Assembly (NCBI GenBank): GCA_021798955.1
Contig: JAJZBK010000001.1
Location: 124,001-188,000 of the forward strand
DNA length: 64,000 bases
Direction of reading: 5' to 3'
DNA from: Actinomycetes bacterium
GTDB taxonomy: Bacteria; Actinomycetota; Acidimicrobiia; Acidimicrobiales; RAAP-2
The notes beneath the pieces were generated by a model that saw only the letters and a program-made list of their open reading frames with translations, was not told where the DNA came from and did no database searches. Position numbers and translations under genes: made by a program. Positions within the stretch are counted from its first letter, which is position 1. Each line of letters starts with the position of its first letter. Of this stretch, positions 8,428-16,830 are shown one piece after another.

Positions 8428-10110
8428 TCACTCGATCGAGAACAGGTACGGGTAGAGCGGCTGGCCACCATGGTGGACCTCGATGTCGACCCCGGGCCGG
8501 TACTCGTGGAGCCACTCCGTGATCCGACGAGTCGCCGCTGCCGAAGATCCGTCACCTTCGATCAGGGTGACCAGCTCGTGCTCGTCGGTGACCAGCACGT
8601 CGAGGAGCGCGCACGCCGCCTCGGTGACGGTGGGAGCCACCGTCGCGATTCCTTGGCGGGACAGCCCGAGCCAGTCGCCGGCACGGACCGTCCCCGCCTC
8701 CGTCTCGGCGGCGCGGACTGCTTGGGTCACCTCGCCGGGGACGACCCGACGAGCCGACGCCGCCATGGCAGCAGCGTTGTCGTCGCCGTGCGCCTCGGGG
8801 TCGTAAGCGAGCAGTGCAGCGAAGCCTTCGGCGATGGTGTCGGTCGGCACGACACGAACTGTGCGACTGGTCAGGGCGTCGACCGCGCCGGCCACTGCCT
8901 GGATGTTCTTGTTGTTGGGCAGGATGATCACCTCGTCGGAGGCCACGGCCTCTACCGCCTCGAGGAGCTCGGCGGTCGACGGGTTCATCGACTGTCCACC
9001 GGCGATCACCCGGTGCACGCCGAGCGAGCGGAAGATGCGGCCCACGCCGTCCCCGGACGCCACCGCCACGACCGCGGTCACCGGGGGTGGCCCGAGTGGC
9101 TCCTCGGGCGGTCCGGAGTCCGCCCGTGCCGCCCCCTCGCGAACCCAGCGCTCCTCCTCCACCTGCTCGAGAAGGTCGGTGACCCGGATGTTGCGCGGTC
9201 GGCCGGCGTCGAGGGACGCTTCGATCGCTGCGCCGACGTCATCGGTATGGATGTGGCAGTTCCACAGCCCGCCGCCGCCGACTACCACGATCGAGTCACC
9301 GAGACCCGCCCAGACCTCCTTGAAGGACGGGATCGTGTCGTCCTCGGCCTCGAGGAGGTACATCACCTCGTAGCGGAGGTCGGCGACCGAAGGCCCTGCG
9401 TCGTCGCCCGCCCCAGTCGGCGCCGGTGCCGACGCTACCGGCCCCACGGGCACGGAAGGCGGCGCCGGCAGCGGACGACCGTCGATCACCGACAGCAGCG
9501 CGTCGAAGAAGAGGAGGAAGCCCGAACCTCCAGCGTCGACGACGCCGGCTTGGCGCAGGACCGCCAGCAGGTCGGGGGTTCGTTCCAGCGCTTCGGCAGC
9601 ACCCGCTCGTGCCGCCTCGGCGACGTCGAGCAGCGACTTGCCCGCCTCGGCCGCCTCGGCCGCCGCCGAGGCGGCGCCGCGGGCGACGGTGAGGATCGTG
9701 CCTTCGACCGGACGCAACACGGCGGCCCGTGCCAGCTCGTCGGCCCGAGTGAGGGCGTCGGCCACGTCCTTCGGCCCTGCTGCGTCACCGGCGGCACCAA
9801 CACCTTCGGCAAGTCCCCGCAGGAGCTGGGAAAGGATCACCCCCGAGTTCCCCCGGGCCCCCATCAGTGACCCGTGCACCACGGCCCGACAGGTGGCATC
9901 GAGGTCGAGCTGGTCGTCCCCGGTCGCAGCCTCGGCCAGCTCGTTGACCACCGACTCGACGGTGAGCGCCATGTTGGTGCCGGTGTCGCCGTCGGGCACG
10001 GGATAGACGTTGAGGCGGTTGATGGCCTCCTGGTGGGCCTGGAGGACGTCGCGATAAGTCGTGATCGCCTGGCGCAGCTCCGCCGGCCCGAGTGCGTCGA
10101 GAGCGCCCAT
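8428..10110 (-). CDS. DAK-family protein (DhaL/FakA-like, YloV type)
   Basis: 560 residues. The N-terminal DhaL-type nucleotide-binding domain (about 1-205) has NVYPVPDGDTGTNM, whose aspartates bind Mg-ATP in dihydroxyacetone and fatty-acid kinases. It is followed by the large C-terminal region shared by YloV/FakA proteins (GGQSMNPST, ILPNNKNI). FakA phosphorylates fatty acids delivered by a FakB partner; no FakB/DegV gene is visible nearby, so substrate and partner are uncertain. A TAGCAT hexamer 7 nt before the ATG suggests leaderless transcription, divergent from rpmB. The rpmB - DAK - recG order is conserved in Actinobacteria. Confidence 0.88.
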   Translation of the reverse strand: MGALDALGPAELRQAITTYRDVLQAHQEAINRLNVYPVPDGDTGTNMALTVESVVNELAEAATGDDQLDLDATCRAVVHGSLMGARGNSGVILSQLLRGLAEGVGAAGDAAGPKDVADALTRADELARAAVLRPVEGTILTVARGAASAAAEAAEAGKSLLDVAEAARAGAAEALERTPDLLAVLRQAGVVDAGGSGFLLFFDALLSVIDGRPLPAPPSVPVGPVASAPAPTGAGDDAGPSVADLRYEVMYLLEAEDDTIPSFKEVWAGLGDSIVVVGGGGLWNCHIHTDDVGAAIEASLDAGRPRNIRVTDLLEQVEEERWVREGAARADSGPPEEPLGPPPVTAVVAVASGDGVGRIFRSLGVHRVIAGGQSMNPSTAELLEAVEAVASDEVIILPNNKNIQAVAGAVDALTSRTVRVVPTDTIAEGFAALLAYDPEAHGDDNAAAMAASARRVVPGEVTQAVRAAETEAGTVRAGDWLGLSRQGIATVAPTVTEAACALLDVLVTDEHELVTLIEGDGSSAAATRRITEWLHEYRPGVDIEVHHGGQPLYPYLFSIE

Positions 10111-10117
10111 GGCCAGG

Positions 10118-10123
10118 ATGCTA
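10118..10123 (-). promoter_or_regulatory. -10 element for leaderless DAK-family gene
   Basis: TAGCAT on the minus strand, 7 nt before the ATG at 10110, with no ribosome binding site between. Confidence 0.55.
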
Positions 10124-10169
10124 ACCTTTCGGCCGTTCGCCGAGCAGTACGAAGGGAAGTCGACGCAAG

Positions 10170-10379
10170 ATGGCAGCGGTCTGCGAGGTGTGTGGCAAGA
10201 AGCCGTCGTTCGGGATGAGCATCAGCCACTCCCACCGGCGCACCAAGCGTCGCTGGAACCCCAACATCCAGCGAGTCCGGGCGCTCGTCAACGGTGCACC
10301 GACCCGGCTCGACGTCTGCACGTCCTGCATCCGCGCCGGCAAGGTGACCAAGCCACCGGTGCGCACCCGCCCGTCCTGA
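10170..10379 (+). CDS. rpmB: 50S ribosomal protein L28 (Cys-containing form)
   Basis: 69-residue large-subunit protein beginning [15 protein letters not shown], with [14 protein letters not shown] and a second cysteine pair CTSC. The two CxxC pairs mark the zinc-binding form. It is transcribed away from the DAK-family gene; the 59-bp gap holds the -10 of that gene and a purine-rich GAAGGGAAG upstream of this ATG. Confidence 0.97.
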   Translation: MAAVCEVCGKKPSFGMSISHSHRRTKRRWNPNIQRVRALVNGAPTRLDVCTSCIRAGKVTKPPVRTRPS

Positions 10380-10478
10380 CCCGCTGACCGGCGGGGGCCC
10401 GTCGCCACCCGCTCGTCGTCTTCGACGGTGCCGTAGGCAGCGGCATCCACCGTCCTCGCCCCGTCGGCTGTCGGTCGG

Positions 10479-10539
10479 GCTGGTCCGTCACGTCCCCACG
10501 CCCGGCTGGTCGGTCACGTCCCCACGCCCGGCTGGTCCG
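10479..10539. repeat. 26-bp tandem repeat, two copies plus a partial
   Basis: The unit begins GCTGGTCCGTCACGTCCCCA; copies at 10479-10504 and 10505-10530 differ at one base, followed by a 9-bp partial copy. Confidence 0.85.
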
Positions 10540-10638
10540 CTGCACCTGACAACAGCTACCTATGGCCCGGCCGCGCAATCCGGCTACGCCCACCCCGCCC
10601 CGGTCGTCCACGTCCACGCCCGGCTCGAGCCAAGGATG

Positions 10639-10668
10639 TTCCGAGGAAATTCCGAGGAAATTCCAAGG
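10639..10668. promoter_or_regulatory. 11-bp direct repeats, candidate response-regulator site
   Basis: TTCCGAGGAAA at 10639-10649 and again at 10650-10660, then TTCCAAGG at 10661-10668. Each unit is itself a TTCC/GGAA palindrome. Direct repeats spaced one helical turn apart are typical of OmpR-family operators, and an OmpR-family regulator is encoded in the same cluster. Binding is inferred. Confidence 0.45.
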
Positions 10669-10754
10669 TCGCTCGAGTGTGCTCACGGTGCTCGGCTTCG
10701 AGCACCCGGTCGTCAGCGGGACGCACCCCCGCCGATGGAGAGACGAGGTGGTCC

Positions 10755-12032
10755 GTGCGGTTGCGCCCGACAACAGACAGCACAGGGAAGCACAAGAGGC
10801 GGACCCGTGTGCTCCTGGTCGTCGGCGTGCTCGTCGTCGTCGGAGGCGGGCTCGGGGCCTGGCTGGGGACTCGTCCGGCCAGCTCGGCAGCAGCGACTGC
10901 GACACGTGTCGTGACGGTGACCCCCTCGACGCTCGATCAGTCGGTGTCGGCCACCGGGACGGTCGAGCCCGCCCAACAGGCGGACCTCTCCTTCGCCGTC
11001 AGCGGCGTCGTGACCGCGGTCGACGTGGCGGTCGGACAGCAGGTGGCTGCCGGGCAGACGCTCGGCACCCTCGATCCCACCGAGCTTGACGCCGCGCTCG
11101 CCCAGGCCCAGGCCACGCTCGCCCTCGACCAGGCGCGACTGTCCTCGGACCAGGCCGCTGGAGCCTCGACGGCCCAGCTCGACGCCGACAACGCGGCGAT
11201 CGTCGCCGCAGAGGCCCAGGTGTCGTCGGCACAGACCAACGTGTCGGACGCCACCCTGACGTCGACCATCGCCGGGACCGTGGCGTCGGTGGAGGTCTCG
11301 GTAGGTGAGTCGGTCGGAGGTGGTGGGTCGACGACTTCTGGCGGCGGGTCAGCCGCCGGAGGGGCGTCGGCGACCGGAGCGTCGGGCGCCACCGGGGGAT
11401 CCACCGGCGGGTCGGCATCTTCGGCGGCTGGCACCCAGTCCTCGTCGACGACAGCCGACTTCGTCGTGGTGAGCACCGGCTCGTTCGTCGTCGACACCTC
11501 CGTCGACGACAGCCAGGTCGCCCAAGTCGCAACCGGGGACCAGGCGGTCATCTCCATCGCCGGCTCGACGACACCCGTCTACGGCACGGTGGGCTCCGTG
11601 GGCCTCGAAGCCACCGCCAGCTCCGGCGTGGCTTCCTTCCCCGTGGTGGTCGACGTGACCGGCAGCCCCTCAGGGCTCTACGGCGGCACCACCGCCACCG
11701 TCGCCATCATCACCAAGGTGCTGCAGAACATCCTCGAGGTCCCCACGGTGGCGTTGCACACCACGGTGTCGGGAGCGGTCAGCGTCGACGTGGTCGACGG
11801 GGGCCACGACGTCACCCGGGCGGTGACGGTGGGGATCGCGGCGGGGGGCGAGACGCAGATCGTCAGTGGACTGGCCGCCGGCGACCAGGTCGTCATCCCG
11901 ACCCTTCGTGTCGCTCGCCCCGGGGCTGCTGCGTCAAGGCGGGGCGGCTTCGGGGGCGGGGGCGGCTTCGGGGGCGGGGGTGGCTTCGGGGGCGGCTTCG
12001 GGGGCGGGGGTGGCTTCGGGGGCGGAGCGTGA
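10755..12032 (+). CDS. Efflux adaptor protein (MacA/HlyD type)
   Basis: Membrane-anchored adaptor that should link a MacB-type transporter to its substrate or envelope. A basic N-terminus precedes one membrane segment (VLLVVGVLVVVGGGLGAWLG), then a barrel/lipoyl half-motif (VDVAVGQQVAAGQTLGTLD), a short Ala/Gln-rich helix and a Gly/Ser/Thr-rich linker. The C-terminus is almost pure Gly-Phe: GGFGGGGGFGGGGGFGGG. The frame is open further upstream; GTG 10755, with GAGGTGG just before it, gives about 10 basic residues before the membrane segment. It overlaps the ATPase gene by 4 bp. Confidence 0.82.
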   Translation: MRLRPTTDSTGKHKRRTRVLLVVGVLVVVGGGLGAWLGTRPASSAAATATRVVTVTPSTLDQSVSATGTVEPAQQADLSFAVSGVVTAVDVAVGQQVAAGQTLGTLDPTELDAALAQAQATLALDQARLSSDQAAGASTAQLDADNAAIVAAEAQVSSAQTNVSDATLTSTIAGTVASVEVSVGESVGGGGSTTSGGGSAAGGASATGASGATGGSTGGSASSAAGTQSSSTTADFVVVSTGSFVVDTSVDDSQVAQVATGDQAVISIAGSTTPVYGTVGSVGLEATASSGVASFPVVVDVTGSPSGLYGGTTATVAIITKVLQNILEVPTVALHTTVSGAVSVDVVDGGHDVTRAVTVGIAAGGETQIVSGLAAGDQVVIPTLRVARPGAAASRRGGFGGGGGFGGGGGFGGGFGGGGGFGGGA

Positions 12033-12823
12033 GCGCCGCTCAGGACCCCGTCGACGCCGGAGAGCCCACGGGGCTCTTGGTCGACGCACTCCCGGCTCCT
12101 GTGGTGCCGGTGATCGAGCTCGACGACGTCAGGAAGACCTACCGCAGCGGCGAGCTTGCCGTCGATGCCCTCCGCGGCGTCTCGCTCGTCGTGGAAGGTG
12201 GCGAGTACGTCGCCGTGATGGGCCCTTCGGGATCAGGCAAGTCGACGCTGATGCACATCCTCGGGTGCCTCGACGTGCCGACGTCAGGCACCTACCGGCT
12301 CGCCGGTGAAGCCGTCGACCGCATGGGCGAAGAGGAGCTCGCCCACGTCCGCAACCGTCGGATCGGCTTCGTCTTCCAGCAGTTCAACCTGCTGCCCTCG
12401 TTGTCGGCCCTCGACAACGTCGCGCTGCCGCTCGTCTACGCAGACGTCGAGCGCTCCCGCCGGACCGAACGGGCGCGTGCCTCTCTCGAGCGAGTTGGGC
12501 TCGGGAACCGGCTCACCCACCGACCCGGCGAGCTCTCCGGAGGACAGCAGCAGCGAGTCGCCGTGGCCCGTGCGCTCGTCACCGAGCCCGACCTCATCTT
12601 GGCCGACGAGCCCACCGGGAACCTCGACTCGACGTCCGCCTCCGACGTCATGGCCCTCATCGGCGAGGTCCACGCCAGCGGTCGCACCGTGGTGCTCATC
12701 ACCCACGACCGCGATGTCGCCGAGGCCGCCGAGCGCACCGTGCACCTCCTCGACGGACAGGTCAGCAGCACCGGAGTGGCTGGGACGCCAGCGAACCGGC
12801 CGGGCGGGGAGCCTCGGGGATGA
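12029..12823 (+). CDS. MacB-type ABC transporter ATPase
   Basis: Cytoplasmic ATPase subunit of an efflux-type ABC transporter, 264 residues. Walker [10 protein letters not shown] (about residue 65), Q-loop [14 protein letters not shown], signature LSGGQQQRV, Walker [14 protein letters not shown] and switch His ITHDRD are all intact. The GTG start overlaps the adaptor stop and the gene's own stop overlaps the permease start, so the three are translationally coupled. Confidence 0.93.
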   Translation: MSAAQDPVDAGEPTGLLVDALPAPVVPVIELDDVRKTYRSGELAVDALRGVSLVVEGGEYVAVMGPSGSGKSTLMHILGCLDVPTSGTYRLAGEAVDRMGEEELAHVRNRRIGFVFQQFNLLPSLSALDNVALPLVYADVERSRRTERARASLERVGLGNRLTHRPGELSGGQQQRVAVARALVTEPDLILADEPTGNLDSTSASDVMALIGEVHASGRTVVLITHDRDVAEAAERTVHLLDGQVSSTGVAGTPANRPGGEPRG

Positions 12824-14052
12824 CCTGGCTCGAGACCCTCCGCACCGGCGGACGCGCCATCCTCACCCATCGGCTGCGCTCTTCGCTCACCGTCCTCGGC
12901 ATCCTCATCGGCATCGCCGCCGTCATGCTCACCGTCGGCCTGGGTGAGGGTGCCCAGCAGCAGGTCAACGCCGAGGTGTCGTCCCTCGGCTCCAACCTGC
13001 TGATCGTCTCGCCGGGTAGCTCCACGTCTACAGCCGGCGTCCGGGGTGGTCTCGGGTCGGCGTCGACCCTGACGGTGCAGGATGCCGACGCCCTCGAGTC
13101 GCACGTGGTCGCACCGGACGTGGCTGCCGTGGCCCCGACCGTCTCGCGTAGCGAGACACTGGTCGCCGGCACCGCCACGTGGACGACGACGGTGGTCGGG
13201 ACTACGCCGTCGTGGCTGGGAGTCCGGGCACGAACGGTCGCCGAGGGCCGGTTCCTCACCGCCGCTGATGTCCGCACGGGTGCTGCCGTCACGGTGCTCG
13301 CCCCCACGACGGCCCAGGAGCTCTTCGGCTTGCGCGACCCCGTCGGTCAGACCGTCGACGTCGGAGGAACACCGCTCACGGTCGTCGGCGTCCTGACGTC
13401 AGCGGGATCGACGGCGACCTCGAACCTCGACGACCAGGCGATCGTCCCGATCACCACGGCCGCCAGGTCCATCTTCGGCGGCACCAGCCGAGACCAAGTC
13501 CAAGAGATCCTCCTCGAGGCGACCTCACCGTCGACGCTGTCCGCCGCGTACCAAGAGGCCGACACCGAGCTCCTTGCCCTTCACGGGATCACCACCCCGG
13601 CGGCTGCCGACTTCACCATCTCCTCGCAGCAGCAACTGCTCACCACCGCCTCGTCGGTCGACCGAACCCTGACGGTGCTGCTCGGCGGGATCGCGGCGAT
13701 CTCCCTCCTCGTCGGCGGGATCGGGGTGATGAACATCATGTTGGTCTCGGTCACCGAGCGCGTCCGCGAGATCGGGTTGCGGAAGGCTCTGGGGGCCACG
13801 CCCGCGTTGATCCGCAAGCAGTTCCTCGTCGAAGCCTCCCTGCTGGGGCTCGTCGGCGGCGTCCTCGGCGTCGTGCTCGGCATCGTGGGCTCCGTGGTGC
13901 TGCCTCCGCTCGTCCACGACCCCATCGCCCTCTCGGCATCGGCGACAGCCGGGTCGATCGGCGTCGCCGTCGTCCTCGGCATTGCTTTCGGCGTCTACCC
14001 CGCCAGCCGCGCCGCCCGGCTGGCACCCATCGACGCACTTCGCAGCGAGTGA
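12820..14052 (+). CDS. MacB-type ABC transporter permease
   Basis: 410-residue permease with the MacB/FtsX plan: one N-terminal membrane helix (about 17-38), a large extracytoplasmic domain (about 40-280) and three C-terminal helices starting near residue 283. The coupling motif [20 protein letters not shown] is diagnostic. In Gram-negative bacteria such permeases with MacA expel macrolides, peptides or lipids; no substrate can be read from this sequence. Confidence 0.92.
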   Translation: MTWLETLRTGGRAILTHRLRSSLTVLGILIGIAAVMLTVGLGEGAQQQVNAEVSSLGSNLLIVSPGSSTSTAGVRGGLGSASTLTVQDADALESHVVAPDVAAVAPTVSRSETLVAGTATWTTTVVGTTPSWLGVRARTVAEGRFLTAADVRTGAAVTVLAPTTAQELFGLRDPVGQTVDVGGTPLTVVGVLTSAGSTATSNLDDQAIVPITTAARSIFGGTSRDQVQEILLEATSPSTLSAAYQEADTELLALHGITTPAAADFTISSQQQLLTTASSVDRTLTVLLGGIAAISLLVGGIGVMNIMLVSVTERVREIGLRKALGATPALIRKQFLVEASLLGLVGGVLGVVLGIVGSVVLPPLVHDPIALSASATAGSIGVAVVLGIAFGVYPASRAARLAPIDALRSE

Positions 14053-14131
14053 GGGCCACGTGGCCACAGCCTTTCCCCGTCACCTGCCTCGCCGATCGTT
14101 CGATCCTCGCCCGAGATCCCAAGGAGCATGC

Positions 14132-15043
14132 ATGCACCCACTTTCCCGCCGTGCCGTCTACCTGAACCGGCGCCGGACCGCTGCCGTGGTCGGAGCCCTC
14201 GGCACCATGGCCATCGTCGTGGCCGCCTGCGGCTCGTCGACGACCGCGTCGGCCTCCACCGCGCAAACGGCACCGTCGTCGGCGACACGCACCCCGACCG
14301 CGCCGCCCGGTGTGTCGGGAACGATCGCCGCCGTGGCCGGCCAGTCCATGGAGGTCCAGAACCCCCGCAGCGGCCAGACGACTGTCACGTACACCACCGC
14401 CACCACCTTCACCCAGACCGTCCCCGCCGCCTCGTCGGCCGTAGTCGTCGGCGCCTGCGTGACAGCCGTAGCCGCACCTCCCACGAGCAGCTCGTCGTCC
14501 TCTTCTTCTTCCCCCTCACCGACGGCCCCGCCGACGACACTCGTAGCCACCACGGTCCTCGTCGACGCCACTGCCTCAGGCTCGTGTGGCCGCGGCGGAG
14601 CAGCCGGTTTCGGCGCTTTCCGTGCGGGACACCCGACCGCGAAACGGGGCCAGGGGTCGCTCCCGGCTGATCGCCGACGGCGGCCCTCGGGCGTCGGGCG
14701 GTTCGTCGTCGGTCAAGTAGCCGCCACGACTGGCACGTCGTTGACCGTCACCACGACCAACCCCAGGACGGACGCCCACCGTACGGTCACCGTCGATACC
14801 ACGTCGTCGACCAGCTTTTCCGAGACCGAACCGGCGGCACCCACCGACCTCGCCGTCGGCAAGTGCGTCCGAGCGCTCGGCCCGGCCAGCTCCACCGGAG
14901 CCGTGGCCGCCCGCTCCGTCGCCATCTCGTCGCCCGGGCCGAACGGCTGTGCCGGGTTCGGGGCGGGCGGGTTCGGGGCGGGTCGGTCGGCCAGCTCCGG
15001 TTCTGGAACGTCGGCCGGCGGTAGCGCCGGCGCGACCGCCTGA
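14132..15043 (+). CDS. Lipoprotein with two related small domains
   Basis: 303 residues. The AAGGAG at 14121-14126, 5 nt before ATG 14132, fixes the start. The signal sequence ends at lipobox VVAAC (Cys33). Two weakly similar domains follow (about 50-150 and 190-270), each built on a pattern of Gly, a short beta strand, a Thr-rich strand and (S/T)F(S/T)(Q/E)T, then VGACV or VGKCV. This resembles DUF5666-like folds, but I am not certain. A Ser-rich linker and a Gly-rich tail (GAGGFGAG) echo the tail of the first adaptor. It sits between transporter and second adaptor, so it may be part of the same envelope complex. Confidence 0.7.
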   Translation: MHPLSRRAVYLNRRRTAAVVGALGTMAIVVAACGSSTTASASTAQTAPSSATRTPTAPPGVSGTIAAVAGQSMEVQNPRSGQTTVTYTTATTFTQTVPAASSAVVVGACVTAVAAPPTSSSSSSSSSPSPTAPPTTLVATTVLVDATASGSCGRGGAAGFGAFRAGHPTAKRGQGSLPADRRRRPSGVGRFVVGQVAATTGTSLTVTTTNPRTDAHRTVTVDTTSSTSFSETEPAAPTDLAVGKCVRALGPASSTGAVAARSVAISSPGPNGCAGFGAGGFGAGRSASSGSGTSAGGSAGATA

Positions 15044-15061
15044 GGGGGCGGCAGCGCACCC

Positions 15062-16747
15062 GTGGCCCAGACCACCAGATCTTCGAGCCGTGCCGGTCAC
15101 TTCGAAAGGCGCTGGCGGCGCCGGGCGAGGTGGGCGGTCGCCGTCTGCCTCGTCGCCGGTGCCACGGCCGCCGGTGTCGTGCTGTCGAGCACGCCTGGGT
15201 CCCCCTACCGCCTGGCCCGAGTGACCACGGGCTCCCCGACGGCCGAGCTGACCGCTGTCGGTACGCTCGTCCCGGTCAACCAGGCGTCGGTGGCGTTCGA
15301 CGAGGCCGGGACGGTCGCCACCGTCCCGGTGACGGTCGGCGAGCACGTGACCGCCGGTCAGACCCTCGCCACGCTGGTCCCGGGTCCCCTGCAAGCCACC
15401 GAGGCCCAAGCTCAGTCCCAGGTGGCATCCGCCCAGGCGACCTTGGCGGCAGCCGAGGCCAGCGAGTCCGAGACGTCGACCCCGTCGGCCGGGTCGTCCG
15501 CTACCACGGCACAAGAGCTCGCCTCGGCACAGACCGCCGTCATAGCTGACCAGCGCGCCCTCGACGGGGCCGAGCACGTCGCCGAAGTTGATCTCGCTGG
15601 CGCCGAACAGGTCTGCGGAGCGGCCCCGCTCACGACCAGCGCGACCGGACAAGCAACCGGTGCGAGCTCAACGGGGGCCACCGGTCGGTCCTCTACGGCA
15701 TTCGCCCCGTCCACGGGCGGGACGAGCGGGACGAGCGGGACGGGCGGGACGGGCGGGACGTCCTGCGCCAACGCCCTCGGCGAGGTTGCTCACGAGCAGA
15801 CCGCAGTCGCTGCCGACACCGCCACCCTCGAGTCGGACGAGACGGCACTCGCCGGCATGCTCTCCCGTTCCACCAGCACCGCCGGCAGCGGGAGCGGCGG
15901 GGCAGCCCGGACCGGGGCTTTTCCGTCTGGCGGGAGCTCCACGTCCCCGAGCGCCAACCAGTCGAGTGGGACGACGCCCGCCAGCCCTCAACAGCTGGCC
16001 AGTGACCAGGCAGCAGTCGACGTCGCCTCCGCACAGCTTGCCGACGCCGAGCGGGCCGTCGGCGACGCCACCTTGACCACCCCGCTGACGGGAACCGTCG
16101 CCGCCGTCGGGCTCGCTCCCGGCCAGACCATCTCGGCAAGGGTCGGGGGACGCAGCACCGCCGCCGCGTCCATCGTCGTCATCGCCCCCGGCTCGGTTGA
16201 CGTCGGGCTGGCCGTACCGGTCGCCGACCTGGCCGAGCTGGCAGTCGGCCAGCACGCGACGGTCGTCCCGGACGCCACGGGCACAGCCGTCGCCGCCACG
16301 GTGACGAACATCGGCCTGGTCGCCACCACGTCCTCCTCCGGCGTCACCACCTACCCGGTGACGGTGACCATCGCCCCCGGCACCGGCCTCACCGAGCGCA
16401 CCGGTGGCCAGGCATCGGTGGCCGTCATGGTCGGCCACGCCACCGATGTCACCGTGGTGCCGACCTCGGCCGTCCACCGCGTCGGGGCTGTCCGCACCGT
16501 CGATGTCGACACGGCAGGCACGGTCTCCCTCGTCAGGATCACGACAGGGGTGGTGGGCGCCCGCTGGACGCAGGTCACTGCTGGAGTGCACCGAGGCCAG
16601 CAGGTGGTCCTGGCGGACCTGACGGCCCCACTCCCCACCTCGACAACCGGCACCAGAGGTCTCAGGGCACTTACCGCTGGCGTCCGCGTCGCTGGTGGTG
16701 CCTCCGGCCGCACCGCGGCCGGAGGCAAGGCTCCAAGGGGCGGCTGA
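15062..16747 (+). CDS. Second efflux adaptor protein (HlyD/RND type)
   Basis: 561-residue relative of the adaptor at 10755. One N-terminal membrane segment (WAVAVCLVAGATAAGVVL), lipoyl half-motifs (VPVTVGEHVTAGQTLATL and VGLAPGQTISARVGG), a long Ala/Gln-rich helical hairpin split by Gly/Ser/Thr linkers, and a C-terminal barrel region. It starts at GTG 15062, 18 bp after the lipoprotein stop. Having a second adaptor but only one permease is unusual: either two alternative adaptors serve the same transporter or this one serves a permease elsewhere. Confidence 0.8.
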   Translation: MAQTTRSSSRAGHFERRWRRRARWAVAVCLVAGATAAGVVLSSTPGSPYRLARVTTGSPTAELTAVGTLVPVNQASVAFDEAGTVATVPVTVGEHVTAGQTLATLVPGPLQATEAQAQSQVASAQATLAAAEASESETSTPSAGSSATTAQELASAQTAVIADQRALDGAEHVAEVDLAGAEQVCGAAPLTTSATGQATGASSTGATGRSSTAFAPSTGGTSGTSGTGGTGGTSCANALGEVAHEQTAVAADTATLESDETALAGMLSRSTSTAGSGSGGAARTGAFPSGGSSTSPSANQSSGTTPASPQQLASDQAAVDVASAQLADAERAVGDATLTTPLTGTVAAVGLAPGQTISARVGGRSTAAASIVVIAPGSVDVGLAVPVADLAELAVGQHATVVPDATGTAVAATVTNIGLVATTSSSGVTTYPVTVTIAPGTGLTERTGGQASVAVMVGHATDVTVVPTSAVHRVGAVRTVDVDTAGTVSLVRITTGVVGARWTQVTAGVHRGQQVVLADLTAPLPTSTTGTRGLRALTAGVRVAGGASGRTAAGGKAPRGG

Positions 16748-16787
16748 GCGGCTGCGCCCAACAGCAGCGACGAACCCCTCATAGCCT

Positions 16788-16811
16788 CTGCCGGCGAGGC
16801 CCAGCCGGCAG
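16788..16811. terminator. Hairpin between convergent adaptor and kinase genes
   Basis: CTGCCGGC and GCCGGCAG form an 8-bp perfect stem with an 8-nt loop in the 83-bp convergent gap. There is no U-tract, as is usual in actinobacteria. Confidence 0.45.
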
Positions 16812-16830
16812 CGTCAGTCGTCGCCGACCG

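Larger units (their letters stand above)
10380..10754. other. Intergenic region upstream of efflux operon
   Basis: No gene is supported in this 375-bp gap. It contains the 26-bp and 11-bp repeats listed separately and is probably the control region of the efflux genes that follow. Confidence 0.6.
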
